NCBI RefSeq assembly: GCF_018223745.1
Contig: NZ_CP073653.1
Location: 5,733,501 to 5,797,500, forward strand
Length of the DNA: 64,000 nt
Source: Clostridium beijerinckii
GTDB lineage: Bacteria; Bacillota; Clostridia; Clostridiales; Clostridiaceae
Reading direction: 5' to 3'
In this document: in pieces, positions 36,320-43,575 of the stretch
Layout: every line of letters begins with the position of its first letter
Numbering within the stretch: position 1 is the stretch's first letter
Position numbers and translations under genes: made by a program
The notes under the pieces: generated by a model
Told to the model about the DNA's origin: nothing
Seen by the model: the letters and a program-made list of their open reading frames with translations, nothing else
The model's database searches: none

Positions 36320-36537
36320 TAGAATTCAAAACCCAAACTTCTCAAATACCATACTCTCCCATATACTGTAGATTCCTTTTTTTCAAGTGCATAACTCATC
36401 ATTATGAGTCCATCAATTTTATAATATTCCATTAAATATAGATCTTCTTCCCATGTCCATTTTTCATGCTGCTTGCCGTGGAACTCTGGGTTGTATTCCA
36501 TTTGACCCTTTTTGTTATACTTTATCGATGCTTCCAT
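36319..36537 (-). CDS. Small DNA-binding-like protein, tandem copy 1
   Basis: The 72-residue protein starts at ATG 36537 and matches copy 2 along its length (SIKYNKKGQMEYNPEFHGKQ; WTWEEDLYLMEYYKIDGLIM; SYALEKKESTVYGRVWYL). The two arose by tandem duplication. An alternative TTG start at 36570 lacks a ribosome site. First gene of the leftward early operon. Confidence 0.65.
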   Translation of the reverse strand: MEASIKYNKKGQMEYNPEFHGKQHEKWTWEEDLYLMEYYKIDGLIMMSYALEKKESTVYGRVWYLRSLGFEF

Positions 36538-36570
36538 TTTTTTTACTTTCTTGATTGTCCAATTTTTCAA

Positions 36571-36991
36571 TTTTAATTTTATTAGTCTTTAAGTTCAATA
36601 TAAATTTAATTTTCATAATTACCTCTCATATTTGATCTTTTCTGTTAGTGGAATGCCATGACATTAGTATACGTGACATTATTATACTGCTCAACGTCTG
36701 AATCTTGCTAAAAATTATAGTTTAGCTTAACAACACTTTGATTTACTCTTTTTACTTCTGTAAATGGAAGTAAAATTCAAAATTATTTTCCGTATACAGA
36801 AAAACTTCTTCTTCTATTTACTTCTTTTTACACTATACTTTTCCTTTTAACCCTTTGTTATATCTGAGCTATCGGATTTTATATATAAATACATCTTGAA
36901 TCACATATTATATATGTTATACTATTGTTAACGGAAGTATGAGACCAAAAGAATATTACCATTACAAATTATCAACTAGGGGGATATAAGA
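36571..36991. other. Divergent control region between early operon and repressor
   Basis: No gene is present. It contains a 14-bp direct repeat (TGACATTAGTATAC at 36659-36672 and TGACATTATTATAC at 36674-36687) with a TATAAT facing left, and GAAGTA/TACTTC half-sites at 36753, 36767, 36819 and 36934. One pair forms a perfect 9-bp-arm palindrome (36750-36775). This looks like the immunity region where the repressor acts. Confidence 0.6.
36896..36923 (+). promoter_or_regulatory. Promoter of the repressor gene
   Basis: TTGAAT (36896-36901) and TATACT (36918-36923) are separated by 16 bp. A GAAGTA half-site at 36934-36939 lies near the expected start of transcription, so autoregulation is likely. 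Confidence 0.55.
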
Positions 36992-37369
36992 TTGAGTGAT
37001 ATTAGTATAATAGGTGAAAATATAAAAAAAATTAGAGTTTTAAAAAATCTTTCTGCTTATGAGTTAGCTAAACGCGCTAACGTTGGTGGTGCAACTATAA
37101 GTGAAATAGAAAGTGGTAAAAGAAAAACATTAAAAGGAGATACCTTAGAAAAAATTGCTGCTGCTCTTGGTGTTACTGCCAATGATCTAATGGGCAATAC
37201 TGAAACAGTAAGTTTTGAAACAGATAACCTTATGGATATAATTAACATAATTGATTATATTGAAAATCCGATATTGGACGATAGACAAATTACTAAAGAC
37301 GAAAAGAAAATCTTAATGTCAGCAATTGCAATGGGTATAAGTACAATTAGATATAATAGACTTAAATAA
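36992..37369 (+). CDS. XRE-family repressor (CI-like)
   Basis: The 125-residue protein starts at TTG 36992 behind GGGGGA. It has an N-terminal HTH_3 domain (NLSAYELAKRANVGGATISE then IESGKRKTLKGDTLEKIAAA) and a short helical C-terminal region with no peptidase motif. It is divergent from the early operon, the place of a lysogeny repressor. A good terminator follows. Confidence 0.82.
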   Translation: MSDISIIGENIKKIRVLKNLSAYELAKRANVGGATISEIESGKRKTLKGDTLEKIAAALGVTANDLMGNTETVSFETDNLMDIINIIDYIENPILDDRQITKDEKKILMSAIAMGISTIRYNRLK

Positions 37370-37398
37370 AAGTGGTAGCGAGTTCTTACCACTTTTTT
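37369..37398 (+). terminator. Terminator after the repressor
   Basis: AAAGTGGTA and TACCACTTT pair around GCGAGTTCT and are followed by eight T. Strong intrinsic terminator directly at the stop codon. Confidence 0.85.
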
Positions 37399-37458
37399 TT
37401 ATTAGATTTATGGCTCAATTGTAACATGTAGCTTTAAAAAAAAATACAGTATTATCGT

Positions 37459-37513
37459 AAAATACTTTATGTAATTTATTACTATATATTAATATATTAC
37501 CTTAAAGTATTTT
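37459..37513. promoter_or_regulatory. Inverted repeat upstream of the second XRE gene
   Basis: AAAATACTTT (37459-37468) and AAAGTATTTT (37504-37513) are perfect inverted copies 35 bp apart, 24 bp before a TATACT -10 element (37537-37542). They are probably operators for the XRE protein just downstream. Confidence 0.45.
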
Positions 37514-37570
37514 CATATAAAGTGTTATTTTTTAGATATACTATAACTAATGACAAAAAGGAGAATAAAC

Positions 37571-37942
37571 ATGGAAAGCAAATGGATAGATGCTGGTAAC
37601 AGGTTAAGAGCAATAAGAAAAGAAACCAATTTGTCGGTTTTCAAAGTAGCAAAGAAAGTACATATAAGCGGAAATTATTTATCAATGCTTGAACGAGGTA
37701 TAAACTGCCCTTCGGATGCTGTTTTATTTAACTTAGCTGAATTCTATAATGTCGATCCTTCTGAATTGTTCAAACTTTATGATAAAGTCACCCCTCCAAC
37801 AAACCAACAATTAAAAAATATGCCCTCTTTAAAAGGTTTAATTACACAACTTTCCATTGATCCTAAATTAACACCTGAAGAAAAGGACAAATTCGCCGCA
37901 CAATTATATGAGATTGCAAACAAATTATTTCATAAGGAGTGA
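37571..37942 (+). CDS. XRE-family transcriptional regulator
   Basis: The 123-residue protein starts at ATG 37571 (AAAGGAG upstream; an earlier ATG at 37550 is in frame). The HTH_3 domain reads NLSVFKVAKKVHISGNYLSM then LERGINCPSDAVLFNLAEFY. The C-terminal half is helical. It overlaps in transcription with a membrane protein 4 bp downstream, and the pair forms its own unit. Confidence 0.8.
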   Translation: MESKWIDAGNRLRAIRKETNLSVFKVAKKVHISGNYLSMLERGINCPSDAVLFNLAEFYNVDPSELFKLYDKVTPPTNQQLKNMPSLKGLITQLSIDPKLTPEEKDKFAAQLYEIANKLFHKE

Positions 37943-37946
37943 TTAC

Positions 37947-38375
37947 ATGGAAAAATGGTTTCTAGACTTCGAAGAATGGCTTGGCGGTAAATATGGATTT
38001 TCATTTGTAGTACATTTTGAAGATATTATTTTATTTGCTGCTGGTGTATTCTTGGGTATGCTTATTATGTCTGTACTTTCAGGGCGGGTTGTTTTTAAAC
38101 TTCAAAAAGTTAGCAATCTTGGATCTAACAAAATTAAATTAGTTAAATTTAAACATGAAGGTACAAAGCAATATATTGCAGATCCGCAAACAGTGGGAGA
38201 ATCAGTGGAAACACTACTTCTTGTCATATTCCGCCCCCTTTTCCAATCAAACGATTATACCTATAGGGATGAAAAAAGGACAAAATATTTTTTAATTTTT
38301 CTTACTATAATAGGGATCTTATTATTCGCTTTGGCTCTTACTTGTATCACTACTGTTGTACATGATGGAAAATAA
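37947..38375 (+). CDS. Membrane protein co-transcribed with XRE regulator
   Basis: The 142-residue protein starts at ATG 37947 (AAGGAG). It has two hydrophobic segments: ILFAAGVFLGMLIMSVL (about 31-47) and FLIFLTIIGILLFALALTCI (about 115-134), with a soluble part between them. No family recognised. A regulator plus membrane protein in the lysogeny region suggests superinfection exclusion or host modification, but nothing proves it. Confidence 0.6.
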   Translation: MEKWFLDFEEWLGGKYGFSFVVHFEDIILFAAGVFLGMLIMSVLSGRVVFKLQKVSNLGSNKIKLVKFKHEGTKQYIADPQTVGESVETLLLVIFRPLFQSNDYTYRDEKRTKYFLIFLTIIGILLFALALTCITTVVHDGK

Positions 38376-38421
38376 AAATGAGCTTCATCATAAATTCTAC
38401 TCTTATAATGCAACTCATTTT
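38375..38421. terminator. Possible bidirectional terminator
   Basis: AAAATGAG (38375-38382) and CTCATTTT (38414-38421) can pair around a 31-nt loop between two convergent genes. The stem is short. Confidence 0.4.
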
Positions 38422-38465
38422 ATACGGATATTGGTTTACCTAATAAATTATTAAAACATAAAAGA

Positions 38466-39479
38466 TCAACTTATTTTGAAACTATTAATAACAAAATCTG
38501 TATCTCCAAATATCATGCTTATCTTCTTGGAATCAAAATCATAGTAATAAATTGCATTTGACATTATAGGTGTACTACCCTCCAACTCTTGAATTATTTT
38601 AGATTTTGGAGTAGTTCCTAAGAAATAAAATCCATTTTCACTTAATAAGAATTTTGGATATTTAACCGAACTAATATTAATATCTTGAAATTTATCATTA
38701 GGTTGTATAAGTATTTGTTCTGAATTATCATTCAAATCTAATAAATAGATTTTATTTGTAGGCATATTATTTTCTATTGTTGTTGCATCAAATATAATTT
38801 TATCACCTTGGTTGTTAACAGATATATTATTTATAGATTTGTCTGTTGAATATAACAATTGTTTGTTTTTTCCCTCTTCATCATATTTAAATATTTTATG
38901 AGTTGGTATTTGTCCACTTTCCATTTCATTAATCGAACGTTCAATTGTGTATATTTTATGATTATATTTATCCCAATAAAAATTAAATATATATACATCA
39001 TCATCTTTATTATTCCATAATTCTGTTGTACTGTCCTTTAGTGAATATACTCCAAGCGTATAACTTTTGCGATTTTTAGTAGGTGTTCTGAAAATTATTT
39101 TGTTATCACTTACATCAAATATATCACCACTGTAGTTAGCGTTTAATACACTAGTTGCCTTTTTTGATTCATTTGACAACTCAGCCTTATATATATCATA
39201 TTTTTTATCACCAAGTTCTGAATAATATATTGTATTATTTATTTCATCTATATTAAAATCAGAATAATTTTTATTCTCCCTAAAGAAAACATTTTTAACT
39301 GACTTATTATATGTATTGTATATACTATAGGTTGTCTTATAATCGTAAGTACTCATAATATATATATTATCCTTACCATTAACCACAACATTAGTTCTAT
39401 TATAATGTCTTACTGTTATTAATAACACTAATGATAGTAATATCACTACTCCACAACCGAACAACAATTTTCTTTTCAT
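38466..39479 (-). CDS. Membrane-anchored protein with propeller-like repeats
   Basis: The 337-residue protein has an N-terminal anchor (LLFGCGVVILLSLVLLITV) and no lipobox. The exported part is made of repeated short beta motifs with Asp/Asn turns (DNIYIMSTYDYK, NNTIYYSELGDKKYDIYK, NKIYLLDLNDNSEQIL), like TolB/YncE-type propellers. It stands alone as a leftward gene with AGGAG at its start. Function is unknown; it is probably a lysogenic conversion gene. Confidence 0.6.
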   Translation of the reverse strand: MKRKLLFGCGVVILLSLVLLITVRHYNRTNVVVNGKDNIYIMSTYDYKTTYSIYNTYNKSVKNVFFRENKNYSDFNIDEINNTIYYSELGDKKYDIYKAELSNESKKATSVLNANYSGDIFDVSDNKIIFRTPTKNRKSYTLGVYSLKDSTTELWNNKDDDVYIFNFYWDKYNHKIYTIERSINEMESGQIPTHKIFKYDEEGKNKQLLYSTDKSINNISVNNQGDKIIFDATTIENNMPTNKIYLLDLNDNSEQILIQPNDKFQDINISSVKYPKFLLSENGFYFLGTTPKSKIIQELEGSTPIMSNAIYYYDFDSKKISMIFGDTDFVINSFKIS

Positions 39480-39587
39480 GCCACTTCTCCTATTTATTAT
39501 ATAAATTATGATTTTTAATTTATATAATATTGAAATAAGCCAGACAATATTAACTGCCGACTTATTTCAATATTATTAACTCTTTCT

Positions 39588-39974
39588 TTAATTATGGTAA
39601 TATCTTCCTTGAAAATGTCCAAGACTAGAAGGATGTCCAAATTTAGCCCATCCACTATAAGTTAAATCTAAAACAACACCTGATGGAAAATTGCCAACAT
39701 CATATTTGAAAAAGTGATATGATTTTCTGTTTGTGTCATCATTTACATATATTTCCGTACCAGCTGGCGGGTTGTCCACATATTGTTTAGTTGCACAATC
39801 ACTGCTGGTTAATGTTTTCCCATCATACCCTACTTTTCCCTCGCCATTGTACCGTGAAATTAATCCACTAGCAGAATAATATTCTGCCTGCGCTGGTGCA
39901 GGTATAAATAAACAACCTAGCAATGCTACACTTAATGTACTAAATGCAATTTTTTTAATTTTTTTTACTATCAT
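39588..39974 (-). CDS. Small secreted protein
   Basis: The 128-residue protein starts at ATG 39974 behind AGGAGG with 7-nt spacing; a longer reading from 40082 has no support. A clear signal peptide (MIVKKIKKIAFSTLSVALLG... cleavage after AQA) leaves a mature part of about 95 residues rich in Tyr/Gly (EYYSASGLISRYNGEGKVGY; SGWAKFGHPSSLGHFQGRYY). No family recognised. The size suits a secreted toxin, inhibitor or antimicrobial. Confidence 0.6.
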   Translation of the reverse strand: MIVKKIKKIAFSTLSVALLGCLFIPAPAQAEYYSASGLISRYNGEGKVGYDGKTLTSSDCATKQYVDNPPAGTEIYVNDDTNRKSYHFFKYDVGNFPSGVVLDLTYSGWAKFGHPSSLGHFQGRYYHN

Positions 39975-40241
39975 AAACATTCCTCCTAATAATTGGTATA
40001 TAATATACATTTTACATATTTTTCCTTCCGTATCTCTATATTTTTTAATAAATATCCAATTATTTTTTAGTTTATAATACATATGAGCAATATTGTCACT
40101 TTCCTTAATAATATTAAAATCGTTATTTATTATCCATATATTCCATTTATTGAATTGTAATGCCCTTGTTTACAGGCTTTTAACTTTATGTTACAATCAA
40201 CTTGCGAGATCGGTGGTAACTAAAGTTGCTGCCTTTTGTTT

Positions 40242-40979
40242 TTATTTCATATACTCATATAAGTTTTTTGATTCTTCCAATCCTAACAAAGCTTTTTCTA
40301 ATGAATCATAATCATACTCCCTAGGCTCAAAATTATTGAATTGTGGAACTGCCCAGTCCTTTTTATACGGGTTTTTGAATTCAACTTTTATTTTCTTCTC
40401 ATTCTTTATGGCCCATCTTGTATACTTGAATTCATCATTGATATTATTTTGGCTCTTCATGTGGTCAAACGCTTTTATAATTTTTGCAGCATCATTTCCA
40501 CTATCTTTTAATAACTCTTTAGATTGCTTTTTGTTAAATCCTGTATAATTAGCAATTTGAATTACTTTTTTATCCTCTGAATCTTCCAGAATAACTTCAT
40601 CTACGTGTATTTGATTTTCAAGGGGTTTTTTACCGTTGCTATCAACTGGTAATTCTTTCGGTTCTTCTGTTGGTTTCTCTTGTTTCTTTGTTCCTTCGCC
40701 AACGTAGAATAAATATTTATGTATAAAATATAAATTTTTATTCCCTCTACCTTTTTTGATAGTGATATACTTTTTTTCTTCCAATGCCTTTAAAGTATCT
40801 GAAACAGTTGCTTTTCTATTAGTTGATAATGTAATCATTAAATGCTCATAGTTCGGATAAGAATATCCATCTTTATGACTATGATATAATATTAAGCTAC
40901 TTAGTAGGATCTTTTCACTTGGTTTTAGATTGATATCATTATTTATATTTAGCATTGTCTTTAGTAAATCTTTAATCAC
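40242..40979 (-). CDS. Plasmid-type replication initiator (HTH_36-like RepA)
   Basis: The protein of about 245 residues has an N-terminal winged helix (LLSSLILYHSHKDGYSYPNY, then LSTNRKATVSDTLKALEEKK and YITIKKGRGN), as in HTH_36/RepA replication initiators. It has a charged linker and a C-terminal helical domain. Starts: GTG 40979 has GGGGGG at 7 nt; ATG 40985 is almost on the ribosome site. It follows a ribbon-helix-helix protein and an iteron array with DnaA box, as in iteron plasmids. A phage replication or regulatory role is the alternative. Confidence 0.68.
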   Translation of the reverse strand: MIKDLLKTMLNINNDINLKPSEKILLSSLILYHSHKDGYSYPNYEHLMITLSTNRKATVSDTLKALEEKKYITIKKGRGNKNLYFIHKYLFYVGEGTKKQEKPTEEPKELPVDSNGKKPLENQIHVDEVILEDSEDKKVIQIANYTGFNKKQSKELLKDSGNDAAKIIKAFDHMKSQNNINDEFKYTRWAIKNEKKIKVEFKNPYKKDWAVPQFNNFEPREYDYDSLEKALLGLEESKNLYEYMK

Positions 40980-40992
40980 TATCATTCCCCCC

Positions 40993-41205
40993 TTACTTCC
41001 TTTGTTTCTTGTTCCTTACATCCTTAAATATAATCTCGTTTTCTTCTTCTGTATTTAATCGTATTTCGTAACCATTGGCAATTAAATATTCTTTAACTGC
41101 TTTATTTGTTATCTTACTAGCATCAATCATACTTTCATTTTTCATACGATATAAAGTGTCATACACTTCAGGCTCTAGTCTGCAAGTAAATCGCTCGAGT
41201 GCCAT
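40993..41205 (-). CDS. Ribbon-helix-helix (CopG/MetJ-like) copy-control-type protein
   Basis: The 70-residue protein starts ALERFTCRLEPEVYDTLYRM with the beta strand and two helices of an RHH fold (RFTCRLEPEVYDTLY; ASKITNKAVKEYLIANG). AGGAGG lies before the ATG. A sigma-A promoter overlapped by a palindrome lies upstream, and the initiator gene starts 13 bp after its stop, as in CopG-RepB plasmid operons. Confidence 0.75.
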   Translation of the reverse strand: MALERFTCRLEPEVYDTLYRMKNESMIDASKITNKAVKEYLIANGYEIRLNTEEENEIIFKDVRNKKQRK

Positions 41206-41238
41206 TCATTTACCTCCTTCCATTCATCTTACATATCA

Positions 41239-41274
41239 AATATACTATAGACGTCTATACACGTCAATAGTATA
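41239..41274 (-). promoter_or_regulatory. Promoter/operator of the replication operon
   Basis: On the minus strand TTGACG (41262-41267) and TATATT (41239-41244) are 17 bp apart. A palindrome with 14-nt arms (41241-41254 and 41261-41274, one mismatch) covers both elements. This is the expected site of autoregulation by the RHH protein. Confidence 0.65.
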
Positions 41275-41383
41275 CTCAATTTTTTTTTACTAATTTGTCT
41301 TAAACTATTATTACTATAAAACTAAACTGATAACGTTGTTTTTAATAATAAATATAAATAATAAATATATGTAATATATATAT

Positions 41384-41505
41384 AGTATCGAAAAGCGTAA
41401 CACTCTATTACTCAATTAGTAACTCTAGTATTACTAAAATCGTACCTCTCTATTACTAAAAGAGTAACACTCCACAAAAATAGTGTTACTAAAAGCGTAA
41501 CTCTG
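41384..41505. repeat. Iteron array (five repeats of about 22 bp)
   Basis: Five directly repeated units related to TATTACTAAAAGCGTAACWC occur at about 41384, 41406, 41429, 41451 and 41483. Some copies are degenerate (AAATCGTACC, AATTAGTAAC). Spacing of 22-23 bp, two helix turns, is typical of plasmid iterons bound by Rep. They lie upstream of the RHH/RepA operon beside a DnaA box. Confidence 0.68.
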
Positions 41506-41512
41506 TGGATAA
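41504..41512 (-). promoter_or_regulatory. DnaA box
   Basis: TGTGGATAA is the exact complement of the consensus DnaA box TTATCCACA. It borders the last iteron, consistent with a DnaA-assisted origin. Confidence 0.65.
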
Positions 41513-41562
41513 TGTGAACAATACGAGCTGACTCTTGACTGCATCCTAAATTATGAAAATTG

Positions 41563-41625
41563 AATTAATATTATAAAAGAGGTGAGATATTAAAATAATA
41601 TCTCACCTCTTTTATAATATTAATT
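41563..41625. terminator. Perfect 30-bp inverted repeat, bidirectional terminator
   Basis: Arms 41563-41592 and 41596-41625 match over 30 bp with a 3-nt loop. The right arm includes the stop codon of the gene at 41612. It ends the bacteriocin-like operon and isolates it from the origin. Confidence 0.75.
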
Positions 41626-41869
41626 TAAATACAATATATATAAGCCATACAACAAAGACGCATAGTAATATAATTTCAGATATTATACTACTCTTTTTAA
41701 TAGGCTTAATTTTAATTATATAATAAGACATAAATAATAAGAGTACTACTAAATAGCAACTTACTATTAAATATCTTGTATTGCTATTTTCACTTAAAGC
41801 AATAAATACCATTATGAATATCATAATTAATGTATTTATTTGTTTAAAATATTTTATAATAGTTTTCAA
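41612..41869 (-). CDS. Small membrane protein, candidate bacteriocin immunity
   Basis: The 85-residue protein has three hydrophobic spans (INTLIMIFIMVFIALS; YLIVSCYLVVLLLFMSYYII; IILLCVFVVWLIYIVF). It follows the bacteriocin-like gene by 21 bp and ends in the shared terminator. Small multi-span proteins next to bacteriocins commonly give self-immunity, so this role is inferred from place and shape only. Confidence 0.55.
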   Translation of the reverse strand: MKTIIKYFKQINTLIMIFIMVFIALSENSNTRYLIVSCYLVVLLLFMSYYIIKIKPIKKSSIISEIILLCVFVVWLIYIVFKLIL

Positions 41870-41890
41870 TATATTTTACCACCATTATTT

Positions 41891-42694
41891 TTAATCAGAA
41901 TAATATTCATTGACTATTGTATCACCAATTTGGTTGTTTCTATTTGAATCAGAATAGAATGTTGTCAAACTTCTTTCAGCTCCTGGAGTGCTAGTTCCAA
42001 TAATATATTTATAAAATACATCTTGTCCCCAAAATACAAGAGGAATTTCATCAGCTACAATGGCACCAGCTACAGCGCCTATTGCGCCTGATGTTCCACC
42101 TGATATAGGAGTACCTAATGATCCAATAACACCTGCAATTACACCAGTTACTGCAATTAATGTATATCTTTTTATCCTGCTTGAACCAAAGAATGGGGCA
42201 CTATATTCCCAATCTGTCAAATTTTCATCTGGTTCTCTATAATCTAGATGTATTCCACCTTGTTGTTTCATCTTATTTAAATTTTTCGCACTTAAATCCA
42301 ATGAATCGGTAGTTGTATTATTTGTTTTAACATCTGTAGTCTTAATAGTTACCTTTCCATTTTCTACAGTTGTTGTTAAAGTGGAATCTAATTCATAATC
42401 TCCAGTTTCGATATTTTTGACATAAATCTTACTATTACCATTTGTAAGTTTAGAATTCATACTTTCCATAACCTTATAAGATTTGCCATCTTCATCATAA
42501 GTATACATAACATGAGCCAAATTTTTATCCCAAATTTTAAAATTGGACTTTCCTGATTTTTTAACGTCAATACTTTTATTGACTACCTTAGTGTTGTTAT
42601 TTGTTGCTGCAAAAGTTACTGCTGGTGTAAAGCTTGTTGCTGTAGCAAGCATTAAAGTTAAAGCAACAAATTTTAGTGTTTTAGAATTCATCAT
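41891..42694 (-). CDS. Secreted bacteriocin-like protein (geobacillin-26-like)
   Basis: The protein of about 267 residues starts at ATG 42694 (GAGGAGAG). It has a signal peptide (LKFVALTLMLATATSFTPAV, cleavage near TFA-A), a Thr/Asn-rich middle (about residues 45-160) and a C-terminal Gly/Ala-rich hydrophobic region (LIAVTGVIAGVIGSLGTPIS, GAIGAVAGAIVADEIPLVFW) followed by YYKYIIGT. This layout recalls geobacillin-26-type large bacteriocins, whose membrane-active part is C-terminal. I could not compare it with a database, so the name is provisional. Confidence 0.55.
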   Translation of the reverse strand: MMNSKTLKFVALTLMLATATSFTPAVTFAATNNNTKVVNKSIDVKKSGKSNFKIWDKNLAHVMYTYDEDGKSYKVMESMNSKLTNGNSKIYVKNIETGDYELDSTLTTTVENGKVTIKTTDVKTNNTTTDSLDLSAKNLNKMKQQGGIHLDYREPDENLTDWEYSAPFFGSSRIKRYTLIAVTGVIAGVIGSLGTPISGGTSGAIGAVAGAIVADEIPLVFWGQDVFYKYIIGTSTPGAERSLTTFYSDSNRNNQIGDTIVNEYYSD

Positions 42695-42999
42695 TCTCAA
42701 TCTCTCCTCTTTATATAATATTTTATTAGTCAACCGCGGGATTTGTCGAAAATATTGATACTTCCCCTAATTAACTATATGTTAAATAATATATATACTG
42801 ACATATTGAGTCAATTAAATATCCTTAAAACGTCCAAATTGAGGAATAAAAAGGTTACTTTGCATTATAAAAAGAACCTCTTTAAAGGTTCTTAATTTTC
42901 TATTATATTTTCTTTAAAACTACAGTAATTTTCTCATTATCAATATTAAATGTTTTATTCTCTATTGAATATTTAACATTATTATAGATAATTTTATTA
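42695..42999. other. Non-coding region with terminator between bacteriocin-like gene and xis
   Basis: It holds the leader of the bacteriocin-like gene and a terminator (42872-42893). A short reading frame without a start codon (about 42905-43005, minus) was not accepted. Confidence 0.4.
42872..42893 (-). terminator. Terminator downstream of the excisionase-like gene
   Basis: AAGAACCT and AGGTTCTT form a perfect 8-bp stem with a 6-nt loop. On the minus strand TTTTTAT follows. Confidence 0.75.
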
Positions 43000-43302
43000 T
43001 TAGCACGTAACTACTTTATCTATCATTCCAATACAATTTTTTATTGCCATTAATTGAATTTCATAACTTTTAATTCTACTTTCTAACTCTCTAATATATA
43101 ATTCCTTCTCTAGACTTTCGCTAGTTGTTTCAATACCTAAATACCTATGTACTTCATTCAATGTAATTAAATACTCTTTTCCCGACTTCACGGCTTTCAA
43201 CTTTCCTTGCCTTACTGCTAGGGTTAATCTAGTAACTGGAATATTATATCTTGCTGAAATCTCTTTTATTTTAAAGATTGTTTTGTCATTTGTTGAATTC
43301 AT
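43000..43302 (-). CDS. Excisionase-type helix-turn-helix protein
   Basis: The 100-residue protein has a MerR/excisionase-like DNA-binding domain: FKIKEISARYNIPVTRLTLA then VRQGKLKAVKSGKEYLITLN, VHRYLGI, followed by a coiled coil. It is divergent from the integrase with a shared control region, the usual place of xis. It may instead repress int. Confidence 0.72.
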   Translation of the reverse strand: MNSTNDKTIFKIKEISARYNIPVTRLTLAVRQGKLKAVKSGKEYLITLNEVHRYLGIETTSESLEKELYIRELESRIKSYEIQLMAIKNCIGMIDKVVTC

Positions 43303-43417
43303 TTTCTTCCTCCTAATTTCTTTAATCTATATTAATATAATATCAATTTATTATATTTAATAAAAACCTTATATTCCTCTTATAGATGTATTTAAATTTG
43401 ATTTTCTTTAAATATCT

Positions 43418-43478
43418 TTATTTCCGTTAACAAATTCTTATTATTTCCGTTTACAAAAGCAAATTATTTTTATATAAT
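43418..43478 (+). promoter_or_regulatory. Integrase promoter with direct repeats
   Basis: TTTACA (43450-43455), 17-bp spacer, TATAAT (43473-43478). A 17-bp direct repeat TTATTTCCGTTWACAAA occurs at about 43418 and 43441, the second copy covering the -35 element. The divergent Xis-like protein probably binds here. Confidence 0.55.
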
Positions 43479-43575
43479 AGTTTTGTTGACAGAATTATTG
43501 GCCAGTAATTGTTTTGTTTTCAGAATTATTAAATAAATCTTTACCAAAATGAAAATTTAAAAAGCGGGTGAACAA

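Noticed and set aside
41384..41505. Short regularly spaced repeats as a possible CRISPR array
   Set aside because: Units are contiguous with no unique spacers and lie next to a DnaA box and replication genes, so they are iterons. No cas genes are present.
42905..43005. Coding-like frame (VKYSIENKTFNIDNEKITVV) after the excisionase-like gene on the minus strand
   Set aside because: No ATG, GTG or TTG start and a stop just upstream; at most a remnant.
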